Below are positions 36,350 through 43,466 of a stretch of DNA of 64,000 bases, one piece after another; within the stretch, counting starts at the first letter, position 1; every line of letters starts with the position of its first letter. Made by a program: the position numbers and the translations under genes. The notes under the pieces are model-generated. The model was not told the DNA's origin. It saw nothing but the letters and a program-made list of their open reading frames with translations, and did no database searches. The DNA comes from Campylobacter sp. MIT 99-7217 (GTDB taxonomy: Bacteria; Campylobacterota; Campylobacteria; Campylobacterales; Campylobacteraceae), in contig NZ_QHLJ01000001.1 of assembly GCF_006864365.1 (NCBI RefSeq), forward strand, positions 124,001 to 188,000, written 5' to 3'.

Positions 36350-37080
36350 GAAGAGCTTGTAATAATGGCTTGCATGAGAGCCGATCTTAGCTTATGATCT
36401 TCTAAAATCTTTACACCTTTTATCGTAACTCCAGCAGGAGAGCAAATTTGTTCTTTTATCATCGCTGGGTGCTCGTGTTTAAGTAAGCTCGCAAGACTTT
36501 CAAAAATGCCTTGTGTAAGCTCATAACTTAAATTTTTATTAAGTCCTTGATAAACCCCTCCATTAGCAATGCTTTCTGCAATCATAGCTAAAAATGCAGG
36601 TGCACATCCACTAATAGCCATCGCAGCATTCATTTGCTCTTCGTTATCAAGCTCAACAGCCTTGCCAAAGGTATTTAAAATCTCAAGAATTTCTTCTTTA
36701 AATTGATCATTTTGCAGTATAAAAGGAGTGGTTGAGGTTTTAAATTTAGCAGCCATATTAGGCATGATCCTTGCGTAGTTTTGCGCCTTAAAACAGCTAA
36801 GTGTTTTAAGATCAGTATTTGCAAGAACTGAGATGATAAGCCTTGCTTCATCTTTGATCTTACTTGCAACACTTTGCAAAGCATAGGGTTTAAAAGCTAA
36901 GATAAGTATCTTGTCTTTTGCATTAAATTCATCATAAAGCAAGGTTTTAAAACCTTGCTCAGCCAAAGAAGCAAGCTTAAATTTTGTCCTACCTACGATA
37001 GTAACGCTATAACTATCTTTTAAGCCAAAGGCTAAAGCACTCGCCATAGCCCCATTAGCTAGGATATAAATTTCTTTCAT
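36346..37080 (-). CDS. proC: Pyrroline-5-carboxylate reductase (ProC)
   Basis: ProC makes proline by NAD(P)H reduction of pyrroline-5-carboxylate. The 244-residue protein is short for the family (about 265-275). It has a weakened N-terminal dinucleotide site (YILANGAMASALAFGL), RIMPNMAAKF in the middle, and the C-terminal signature MAISGCAPAFLAMIAESIANGG with SPAGVTIKGV. It lies between fliW and the pseudopilin genes, three bases after fliW. Confidence 0.92.
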   Translation of the reverse strand: MKEIYILANGAMASALAFGLKDSYSVTIVGRTKFKLASLAEQGFKTLLYDEFNAKDKILILAFKPYALQSVASKIKDEARLIISVLANTDLKTLSCFKAQNYARIMPNMAAKFKTSTTPFILQNDQFKEEILEILNTFGKAVELDNEEQMNAAMAISGCAPAFLAMIAESIANGGVYQGLNKNLSYELTQGIFESLASLLKHEHPAMIKEQICSPAGVTIKGVKILEDHKLRSALMQAIITSSS

Positions 37081-37083
37081 ATC

Positions 37084-37476
37084 TTATTTATGATGAAAAT
37101 AATTTGAAATTTTATCTGCTTGAAAAAAGTCTGGATAATTCACACTATCTAAAATCACTTGAACCATAGAATTGTTATCCAAGTTGACAACAATAGGTGC
37201 AAGAAAATTAACACAAGAATCTTCCACAGTTTTGTTTAAAGCCACGATAACATAAACTTGATATTTTGTATTTTCATTGAGATTGAGTAATTCTTGATAA
37301 TAAGTTGCCACTTCAAACTCATAATCAGTTCTAAGTAAGGTAGGATCTATCAAAACAAAATCAAAGTCCTGTCCATCAAGACTATGTAACCTAAAAAATA
37401 TCTCATCAATAGGTTCAAGCTCCATATTTTTAGTATCTTCAAATCCCAAAATAGGACATTTAACGCTTAATTTCAT
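37084..37476 (-). CDS. fliW: FliW, flagellar assembly factor and CsrA antagonist
   Basis: FliW binds CsrA and flagellin and thereby links flagellin level to translation of flaA mRNA. The 130-residue protein has [19 protein letters not shown] at the start and YQVYVIVAL and FLAPIVVNL later, typical of the family. Two ATG codons are adjacent; the second is better spaced from GGAG. Two promoter signals lie upstream, one sigma-54-like and one sigma-70-like. Confidence 0.93.
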   Translation of the reverse strand: MKLSVKCPILGFEDTKNMELEPIDEIFFRLHSLDGQDFDFVLIDPTLLRTDYEFEVATYYQELLNLNENTKYQVYVIVALNKTVEDSCVNFLAPIVVNLDNNSMVQVILDSVNYPDFFQADKISNYFHHK

Positions 37477-37503
37477 CATTTTCTCCTTAGTATCTGTAAG
37501 ATT

Positions 37504-37536
37504 ATTCTAGCATAAATAAGCAATATTAATTCCAAA
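37504..37536 (-). promoter_or_regulatory. Overlapping sigma-54-like and sigma-70-like promoters of the fliW operon
   Basis: On the minus strand TTTGGAATTAATATTGCTTA (about 37517-37536) has GG and GC exactly 10 bases apart with the TTGGAA/TTGCTT context of Campylobacter sigma-54 promoters. Just downstream, TGCTAGAAT (TAGAAT at 37504-37509) is an extended sigma-70 -10. Confidence 0.55.
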
Positions 37537-37563
37537 AATTTTAAATTATTTATTTTATTTGAT

Positions 37564-37569
37564 TATAAT
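37564..37569 (+). promoter_or_regulatory. Promoter of bamD-lon
   Basis: TATAAT, preceded by GAT, 36 bases before the bamD ATG. Confidence 0.55.
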
Positions 37570-37604
37570 TTCAAGAAAAATAAATAATTTTAGGCTAGTA
37601 TATA

Positions 37605-38243
37605 ATGAAAAATGCTTTCATAACATTGTTAATAGGACTTTTTTTCTTTGCTTGCAGTGCAAAAAATTCAGAAGATTTATATAATTTAAGTGCTATGCAG
37701 TGGTATAAACAAATCATTAAAGATTTACAAGATAGAGATCTAGAAAAAGCAGATTTGCATTATACTTCTATGTCTAGCGAGCATGTCGCTGATGCCTTGC
37801 TTGAACCTGTTTTGTTGATCTTGGCACAAGCTCATATTGATGAAGAAGAATACAAGCTTGCTGATTTTTATCTTGAAGAATACGCAAAAAAATTTGGAAG
37901 CTCAAAAAATTTAGACTTTATCCGCTATATGCAGATCAAGGCTAAATTTGAGTCCTTTACCCAGCCTTATAGGGATCAGGCTTTGTTGCTTGAGGGTTTA
38001 AAACAGATTGAAAATTTTTCTCAAAATTATCCTCAAACTCAGTTTGAACCTTTAATGAGTACTATGCTTACGAAATTTAAACTCGCTGTTTTCGTGCTTG
38101 ATGAAAATATTGCTTCCTTATATAAAAGGATAGGTAAAGATGAAAGCTATGCTGTTTATGAAGAAAGACTTGCAAATTCTGAATTTAAGGATTCAAATAT
38201 TATTAAGCCGAAAATATCTTGGTATAGACGAATTTTTGAATAA
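37605..38243 (+). CDS. bamD: BamD-like outer membrane assembly lipoprotein
   Basis: BamD is the essential lipoprotein of the BAM complex that inserts outer-membrane beta barrels. The 212-residue protein has a lipobox ending FFFACSAK and helical repeats (AMQWYKQIIKDLQDRDLEKA, ADFYLEEYAKKFGSSKN, LEGLKQIENFSQNYPQTQF) matching the tetratricopeptide layout of BamD. It is followed by lon at 12 bases. Confidence 0.88.
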   Translation: MKNAFITLLIGLFFFACSAKNSEDLYNLSAMQWYKQIIKDLQDRDLEKADLHYTSMSSEHVADALLEPVLLILAQAHIDEEEYKLADFYLEEYAKKFGSSKNLDFIRYMQIKAKFESFTQPYRDQALLLEGLKQIENFSQNYPQTQFEPLMSTMLTKFKLAVFVLDENIASLYKRIGKDESYAVYEERLANSEFKDSNIIKPKISWYRRIFE

Positions 38244-38255
38244 ATAAGGAAAAAA

Positions 38256-40634
38256 ATGCAAATACAAAACTCACAAACTTATCCTGCCTCGCTTCCTGTT
38301 TTAGTTGAAGATGAGCTTTTTTTGTATCCGTTTATGATCACGCCGATTTTTTTAGATGATGATCAAAATATCTCAGCCTTAAATTTAGCCCTTAAAGAAG
38401 ATACGATGATCTTTGTTGCTCCGTCTAAATTTGAGGGTGCAAGAAGTTTTGATGAAATTTATGATTGTGGTGTTATTGGTACTATCATGCGTAAAGTTCC
38501 CTTGCCTGATGGACGGATTAAAATTTTATTTCAAGGCTTTTCTAAGGCAAAGATCGTTAAGAAAATTTCAAACAAACCCTTAAGAGCCCTTGTTGATCTT
38601 ATTCATCAAAAGAGCATAGAAGCAAGTAAAAATGACGCCTTGCTTGGGGTTTTAAAAGAAAAAGTGAGAGTTTTGGCTGGAGTAAGTCATTATTTTTCTC
38701 CTGATTTATTAAGAACGATTGAAGAAGGCGTTGATGCTGAGAGGATTTGCGATCTTGTCTTAAATACTATCCGCATAAAAAAGCAAGTTGCTTATGAGTT
38801 TTTTATAGAAAATGATTTAGAGGTAAAAACCCTTAAGCTCATTGATTTGATAGCTGAAGAAATAGAAACAAGCAAGCTTCAAAAAGAGATCAAAAGCAAG
38901 GTGCATTCAAGGATAGATCAGGTTAATAAAGAGTATTTTTTAAAAGAGCAACTAAGACAAATTCAAAAAGAGCTTGGCTCTGATAACCAAAAAGAAGATG
39001 AAACAAGAGAGTATTATAAAAAGCTCGAGACAAAAAAAGCTTATATGCATGAAGACGCATATAAAGAAATCAAAAAGCAAATCGAAAAATTTGAAAGGAT
39101 AAATCAAGATAATTCCGAAGCTTCCATGCTTCAAACCTATATCGAAACGGCTTTAGAAGTGCCTTTTGAAAAGGTGGCAAAGAAAAAGCTTGATATCAAA
39201 GAGGTTAGCAAACAGCTTAATGCTGATCACTACGCTTTAACCAAGCCAAAAGAGCGTATAGAGGAGTATTTTGCAGTTAGACAGCTCTTAGAAAAACGCA
39301 AGATCGAAGATAAGGACGGAGCAAAGGTTATTTTATGTTTATATGGACCTCCGGGAGTTGGTAAAACTTCTTTGGCAAATTCTGTGGCTAAGGCTTTAAA
39401 AAGGGAGCTTATACGCATAGCCTTAGGAGGGCTTGAAGATGTTAATGAGCTAAGAGGACATAGAAGAACTTATATCGGTGCTATGCCAGGACGCATTGTG
39501 CAAGGGCTTATAGAAGCAAAACAGATCAATCCTGTTGTCGTGCTTGATGAGATCGATAAGCTTAGTAGAAACTACAGAGGCGATCCAAGTGCCGTGCTTT
39601 TAGAAATTCTTGATCCTGAGCAAAATGTGAAATTTAGGGATTATTATTTAAATTTCAATATAGACTTAAGCAAGGTGATTTTCATCGCCACAGCTAATGA
39701 TGTGAGCAATATCCCAAGTGCTTTAAGGGATAGAATGGAATTTATCGAGCTTAGCTCTTATACTCCAAGTGAAAAATTTGAAATCACCAAAAAATACCTT
39801 ATCCCAGATGAGCTTAAAAAACACGGCTTAAAAGCAAGCGAACTTAGCGTTAGTAAAGAAGCTATAGAGCTTATCATCAGCGAATACACAAGAGAATCAG
39901 GCGTAAGAAATTTACGTAGGAAGATTTCTGAGCTTTGCCGTAAGGCTGTAAAGAAAATTCTTCTTGAAGAAAGTAAGAAAATTGCCATTACTCCAAAAAA
40001 TTTACATGAGTTTTTAGATAAAAAGGCTTACGAGATAGAAAAGCAAGACGGAGAAAATAAAATCGGCGTTGTCAATGGTCTTGCTTGGACTGCTGTGGGT
40101 GGAGATGTGCTTAAGGTTGAGGCGATCAAGATCAAGGGCAAGGGCGAGCTTATGCTGACAGGAAGCTTGGGCGATGTGATGAAAGAATCAGCACGCATAG
40201 CCTTTAGTGTGATCAAGGTTTTGATCGATGAAAAGCAAGTGAAAGTGCCTAAAAGCTCCTTTTATAAAGAAAAAGAAAACATTTATGATCAATACAACCT
40301 ACATATCCATGTTCCAGACGGAGCAACTCCTAAAGATGGACCAAGTGCGGGCATTACGATGTGTGTGGCTATTGCCTCAGTTTTTAGCGAAAAGAAAGTT
40401 AAATCAAGCGTTGCGATGACAGGCGAGGTGGATTTAACGGGTAGGGTTTTGCCTATAGGAGGCTTAAAAGAAAAGCTTATCGCTGCTTATAAGGCTGAGA
40501 TCAAAACAGCTTTGATCCCTCAAAAAAACTATGATAGGGATTTAAAGGATATCCCAAATGAGGTTAAAGATAATATGCAAATCATTGCCGTAAAAAGCTT
40601 AGAAGAGGTTTTAGATCTTGCTTTGGAGAATTAA
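38256..40634 (+). CDS. lon: ATP-dependent protease Lon
   Basis: Lon degrades damaged and regulatory proteins. The 792-residue protein has the N-terminal substrate domain, a coiled-coil region, the AAA+ module with Walker A GPPGVGKTS at about residue 362 and Walker B VVLDEIDKLS. The C-terminal protease domain has catalytic Ser at about 697 in KDGPSAGI and the Lys in the following strand. It is in an operon with bamD. In C. jejuni, as I recall, lon lies on the other strand relative to rpsR, so this block is inverted here. Confidence 0.98.
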   Translation: MQIQNSQTYPASLPVLVEDELFLYPFMITPIFLDDDQNISALNLALKEDTMIFVAPSKFEGARSFDEIYDCGVIGTIMRKVPLPDGRIKILFQGFSKAKIVKKISNKPLRALVDLIHQKSIEASKNDALLGVLKEKVRVLAGVSHYFSPDLLRTIEEGVDAERICDLVLNTIRIKKQVAYEFFIENDLEVKTLKLIDLIAEEIETSKLQKEIKSKVHSRIDQVNKEYFLKEQLRQIQKELGSDNQKEDETREYYKKLETKKAYMHEDAYKEIKKQIEKFERINQDNSEASMLQTYIETALEVPFEKVAKKKLDIKEVSKQLNADHYALTKPKERIEEYFAVRQLLEKRKIEDKDGAKVILCLYGPPGVGKTSLANSVAKALKRELIRIALGGLEDVNELRGHRRTYIGAMPGRIVQGLIEAKQINPVVVLDEIDKLSRNYRGDPSAVLLEILDPEQNVKFRDYYLNFNIDLSKVIFIATANDVSNIPSALRDRMEFIELSSYTPSEKFEITKKYLIPDELKKHGLKASELSVSKEAIELIISEYTRESGVRNLRRKISELCRKAVKKILLEESKKIAITPKNLHEFLDKKAYEIEKQDGENKIGVVNGLAWTAVGGDVLKVEAIKIKGKGELMLTGSLGDVMKESARIAFSVIKVLIDEKQVKVPKSSFYKEKENIYDQYNLHIHVPDGATPKDGPSAGITMCVAIASVFSEKKVKSSVAMTGEVDLTGRVLPIGGLKEKLIAAYKAEIKTALIPQKNYDRDLKDIPNEVKDNMQIIAVKSLEEVLDLALEN

Positions 40635-40636
40635 GC

Positions 40637-40674
40637 TCCCTTATAAATATAGAGTTTATAAGGGAATGTTTTTT
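40637..40674 (+). terminator. Terminator after lon
   Basis: TCCCTTATAAA and TTTATAAGGGA form perfect 11-bp arms with a seven-base loop, followed by TGTTTTTT. Confidence 0.9.
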
Positions 40675-40683
40675 GTAAGTTAG

Positions 40684-40716
40684 AGCTAGGATAAATTTAT
40701 CCTAGCTTAGTTTTTT
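40684..40716 (+). terminator. Second hairpin between lon and the convergent lipoprotein gene
   Basis: AGCTAGGATAAA and TTTATCCTAGCT are exact 12-bp arms with no spacer, followed by a T-run on the plus strand. It overlaps the stop codon of the minus-strand lipoprotein gene. Confidence 0.7.
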
Positions 40717-41198
40717 ATATCTTGGATCGCTTTTAAGCAAGTTTCTTTATCTACAAGCTCTATTTTAGCTCTACCTTGCAACCAGCCTTGAGCTACCGAG
40801 CTTTCAAAGCAGTAAATTTTATTTATTTGTGGGAAAAAGTTTATTCTAGTCTCTGATTCTGAGCGAGCAAAAAGATAGGCTTGTTTTGCGTTGCTTGACT
40901 CTAAGTCTATATGAGCATAGTTATTTCTTGATGAGCTGAAAAAATTACCCAAGTTTTCATCATCTAAGCCGACACTTACTGCGTATTTTATCGCTAGACC
41001 CATTATAGAACCCCCTCTATAAATGTAAATTCTTGATTTATTTTCAGGTGGATTAGCTAATACATCTTCATTTTCAACATTAAATGCGTATTGATCTGTT
41101 TGTTCTTTTGTGTAGTTTATGCTATGATTTGATACACAAGCACTTACCAAAATACCTAAGATTGAAACCACAAGTAAATTTAAGATTTTTTCATTCAT
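40707..41198 (-). CDS. DUF2846-like lipoprotein
   Basis: This 163-residue lipoprotein has a lipobox SILGILVSAC, Cys near 21. The mature domain contains KSRIYIYRGGS, a small glycine/serine segment and GLDDENLGNF, a pattern like DUF2846. The first 57 bases of its signal region are almost identical to those of the neighbouring lipoprotein gene, with one A fewer in the run after the ATG. The frame is kept by an upstream ATG that gives MNEK instead of MKK. It is last in a three-gene minus-strand set with an outer-membrane barrel gene. The function is unknown. Confidence 0.75.
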   Translation of the reverse strand: MNEKILNLLVVSILGILVSACVSNHSINYTKEQTDQYAFNVENEDVLANPPENKSRIYIYRGGSIMGLAIKYAVSVGLDDENLGNFFSSSRNNYAHIDLESSNAKQAYLFARSESETRINFFPQINKIYCFESSVAQGWLQGRAKIELVDKETCLKAIQDIKN

Positions 41199-41717
41199 TA
41201 TCCTTATTATAATCCCTTATAATTTTATAAGCGATTGATATTATTTGATTTTTGTGAGTTTTGAGCGTTGTTCATCTGTTAGATCTTCTATCAAAGTGAT
41301 GACAACTTCTTTATCATTTCCACTAACTCCTTCTCCCTCAGGCTTTAAGACATACATAGCACCCGTTATAGGATCAAATACAAGCCAACCGATAAAACCT
41401 CCGTAAACAAGATTTCCAGCTAAATACCAACCGCTTAGTCTGGAGTTAAGCTCAAAGCTTACTGTTTTATAGCCTTGTTTTGTTACTTCTATGGTGTATT
41501 TTTGAGCTTTAAAATATCCATTGCCTCTTTCCAGTTTGACCCTAGTTGGAGTTGTATAGTTGCCTACATTCACTCCATTGGCATTTTTTATAACTATGCT
41601 CGCACCGCTTGGATTAGAAGTAAAATTTGTAGTTTGATCAGAACCATTTATAAAAGTGGCACAAGCACTCACCAAAATACCTAAGATTGAAACCGCAAGT
41701 AAATTTAAGATTTTTTT
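41135..41717 (-). repeat. Near-identical 57/58-bp direct repeat of two lipoprotein signal sequences
   Basis: Copies at 41135-41191 and 41660-41717 differ by two substitutions and one T (six versus seven T on the plus strand). They encode the same signal peptide core (KILNLLxVSILGILVSAC). This shows a recent local duplication or gene conversion. Confidence 0.9.
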
Positions 41718-41720
41718 CAT
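41241..41720 (-). CDS. PEGA-domain lipoprotein
   Basis: This 159-residue lipoprotein has a lipobox (ILVSAC, Cys 20) followed by a PEGA-type beta domain: NPSGASIVIKNANGVNVG, then TPTRVKLERG and YTIEVTKQGYKTVSFEL. A hydrophobic hairpin (LAGNLVYGGFIGWLVFDPITGAMY) follows, often seen in small envelope lipoproteins. PEGA domains usually bind surfaces or other envelope proteins. It follows the barrel gene by 15 bases and shares a nearly identical signal sequence with the lipoprotein downstream. I assign no specific function. Confidence 0.8.
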   Translation of the reverse strand: MKKILNLLAVSILGILVSACATFINGSDQTTNFTSNPSGASIVIKNANGVNVGNYTTPTRVKLERGNGYFKAQKYTIEVTKQGYKTVSFELNSRLSGWYLAGNLVYGGFIGWLVFDPITGAMYVLKPEGEGVSGNDKEVVITLIEDLTDEQRSKLTKIK

Positions 41721-41735
41721 TTTTTCTCCTTATTT

Positions 41736-42380
41736 TTAAAATTCAAAGTCATAAATGTAGCGTACAAGAATTGAGAAATTTTCTTTCACACTTACTTTAT
41801 AGGTATTTGTTTCACCCATAACAATCTCATTAGAAAAAGGAATTTTAGCTCCTACTTCTAAATTACTATTTTGCTCTTTCATTCTCCAGCCTAAATTTAA
41901 GCCCATAGAGCCACCACTTTTATCTTTGTTTGCTGGAAAAACATCAGTAAAGGTATCACTATAAGAATAATTTGTGTAATTTAGACCTGCAAAAATACCT
42001 TGAGAGCTTTTGGACTTATCTTTATAGTTCCAAAGCACATCAATATTAGCCCCAAATTTTGTATAAGGGGCATATTCTCTGTCTCCCCAGCCATTTTCTA
42101 CTACGGAAGTATTGCCATTAGCCTCGGCATAGGCACGAAGTCCAAGAGTATCCGTAAAGAAGTGTTTGTAGCCAAGTAAGACACCAAGACCCACACTCGA
42201 GCCCATGCTTGAGCCTGTGCCTTTATATACAAAGATCCCTCCATTTGTGTATTCACCCTCAGCTTCACGGGTTACCATACCTATATTTACTTGTCCGCCT
42301 ACAAAAATAGCACTTTTTTCCGCATGGACAAAAGGACATAGCGATAATACAGCAAAAATCGCAACTAAAATTTTTTTCAA
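41736..42380 (-). CDS. Outer-membrane beta-barrel protein (Helicobacter/Campylobacter OMP type)
   Basis: This 214-residue precursor has a signal peptide ending FVHA. The mature part alternates polar and aromatic residues (GLRAYAEANG, GIFAGLNYTNYSYS, GGSMGLNLGWRM). The C terminus is YIYDFEF, with a terminal Phe suited to BAM insertion. The pattern resembles the small Helicobacter-type outer-membrane protein family. The start is TTG following AGGAGG; no ATG is near. It leads a three-gene set with two lipoproteins and is divergent from a small HTH gene, with a long inverted repeat between them. Confidence 0.75.
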   Translation of the reverse strand: MKKILVAIFAVLSLCPFVHAEKSAIFVGGQVNIGMVTREAEGEYTNGGIFVYKGTGSSMGSSVGLGVLLGYKHFFTDTLGLRAYAEANGNTSVVENGWGDREYAPYTKFGANIDVLWNYKDKSKSSQGIFAGLNYTNYSYSDTFTDVFPANKDKSGGSMGLNLGWRMKEQNSNLEVGAKIPFSNEIVMGETNTYKVSVKENFSILVRYIYDFEF

Positions 42381-42398
42381 CTTTCCTCCTTTTAAAAA

Positions 42399-42404
42399 AA
42401 TATA
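42399..42404 (-). promoter_or_regulatory. Candidate -10 of the barrel/lipoprotein set
   Basis: TATATT on the minus strand 19 bases before the barrel-gene TTG and just upstream of its AAGGAGG ribosome site. The inverted-repeat arm at 42438-42455 would lie near or above the -35. Confidence 0.4.
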
Positions 42405-42437
42405 AACTTGGTATTTTTTCTAGATTTTCCTTAAAAT

Positions 42438-42495
42438 AAAACACTTGATATATGCTATTTATAAATATAAAAATATTGAATATTTCAAGTGTTTT
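42438..42495. promoter_or_regulatory. 18-bp inverted repeat between divergent HTH and barrel genes
   Basis: AAAACACTTGATATATGC (42438-42455) and GAATATTTCAAGTGTTTT (42478-42495) are inverted copies matching at 16 of 18 positions, with the outer 11 bp perfect. Equivalent positions are 40 bp apart, close to four helical turns. The site lies between the two divergent promoters and is a strong candidate operator for the HTH protein. Confidence 0.65.
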
Positions 42496-42514
42496 TTATA
42501 AAGAAATTTTTATG

Positions 42515-42520
42515 TAGAAT
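42515..42520 (+). promoter_or_regulatory. -10 box of the small HTH gene
   Basis: TAGAAT 33 bases before the GTG start. Its -35 region would overlap the right arm of the inverted repeat, as expected for autoregulation. Confidence 0.45.
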
Positions 42521-42552
42521 AAAAATCAAAAAAATTGATTTTGAGGATAAAA

Positions 42553-42765
42553 GTGGCTAAAAAAACTAAGCGTGATATGGCTTATCATTTAGATGTAGAT
42601 GTAAGCACCTTGTATAATTGGCGTAAATATAAGCCAAATTTATATCGTATCGTTATGCTTGGTTTTAAATTTGATGAACTTTTAGAACAAAGCAAGAAAA
42701 ATTATGAGGATTTGTTAAATTTAGACGAGCTTATCAAAGATGAAATCCAAAAATTTAAAAACTAA
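42553..42765 (+). CDS. Small helix-turn-helix DNA-binding protein
   Basis: This 70-residue protein starts at a GTG with GAGGA five bases upstream; a longer TTG-started frame lacks a ribosome site. Residues about 3-25 (KKTKRDMAYHLDVDVSTLYNW) form a helix-turn-helix in the style of phage-repressor or transposase-linked HTH proteins, and the rest is helical and acidic. It is divergent from the barrel/lipoprotein set and probably controls it through the inverted repeat. This is inference from position. Confidence 0.65.
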   Translation: MAKKTKRDMAYHLDVDVSTLYNWRKYKPNLYRIVMLGFKFDELLEQSKKNYEDLLNLDELIKDEIQKFKN

Positions 42766-42882
42766 CTATATTTGCTACAATACCTTAATCTAGCCTATCC
42801 ATGGCTTTTTAAGTTAATTTTAAAAACGGCATTTTACAAGGGCTATTGATTAAAAAAAGATCTTAAAAATAGTTATATTATA

Positions 42883-42910
42883 AAATGATGATAAAAGCTT
42901 ATCATCATTT
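42883..42910 (-). terminator. Terminator after the ankyrin gene
   Basis: AAATGATGATAA and TTATCATCATTT are perfect 12-bp arms with an AAGC loop, overlapping the last bases of the ankyrin gene. On the minus strand a T-rich sequence follows. Confidence 0.7.
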
Positions 42911-43400
42911 ATCTTTTAAATAGCTTCAAAGCGTAAAAACTAAGCCTTTTAAGAAGGCTTTTTTTAGAAGATTGAAGTAAAAACTGAGCCACTTCTTTTC
43001 GCCCAAACATTACCGCAAAAGTGTAGGGCGTCATTCCTAAGCCATTGTTTTCATCGATATTTGCTCCGTGTCCTACCAAAAGTTCGCACATTTTTAGGTG
43101 TCCCTTAAAACAAACTCCAGCCAAAGGAGTTTGCCCACGATCGTTTTTCTCATCAACCCTTGCGCCGTTTTCTAGGAGCATTTTAGCTGTGTTAAAAGAA
43201 TTATTATAAGCTGCTAGCATTAAAAGGCTGTCACCTTTGTGTGTTTTTAAATTTACGCTAAGTCCTGCTTTTATCATCATTTCAAGATTTTCGCATTCAT
43301 CATTTCTAGCGTAATCAAAAGCCATTTTTGCAAGCTCTTTAAATCTTTTTTCTTCTTCCTCACTCAAAAAATTATCTTTTAAATTTGTATTTGCACTCAT
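42909..43400 (-). CDS. Ankyrin-repeat protein downstream of katA (Cj1386-like)
   Basis: This 163-residue protein has three to four ankyrin repeats (GDSLLMLAAYNNSFNTAKMLL, RGQTPLAGVCFKGHLKMCELL, GMTPYTFAVMFGRKEVAQFLL) and no signal peptide. Its C. jejuni counterpart Cj1386 helps deliver haem to catalase. It follows katA by 66 bases, with a hairpin in between, so it may be partly attenuated relative to katA. Confidence 0.9.
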   Translation of the reverse strand: MSANTNLKDNFLSEEEEKRFKELAKMAFDYARNDECENLEMMIKAGLSVNLKTHKGDSLLMLAAYNNSFNTAKMLLENGARVDEKNDRGQTPLAGVCFKGHLKMCELLVGHGANIDENNGLGMTPYTFAVMFGRKEVAQFLLQSSKKSLLKRLSFYALKLFKR

Positions 43401-43424
43401 TTTTCTTCCTTTTATGAACTTTAT

Positions 43425-43457
43425 CCTGCCAACTTAAGGAGCTACAAAGTTAGCAGG
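43425..43457 (-). terminator. Hairpin between katA and the ankyrin gene
   Basis: CCTGCCAACTT and AAGTTAGCAGG form 11-bp arms with one mismatch. There is no T-run on the minus strand, so it may protect the katA message or reduce read-through rather than stop transcription. Confidence 0.4.
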
Positions 43458-43466
43458 TAAAACTCA

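Noticed and set aside
42438-42495. Inverted repeat as the ends of a small transposon or MITE
   Set aside because: The arms enclose only 22 bases, no transposase is nearby, no target-site duplication is seen, and the position between divergent promoters fits an operator better.
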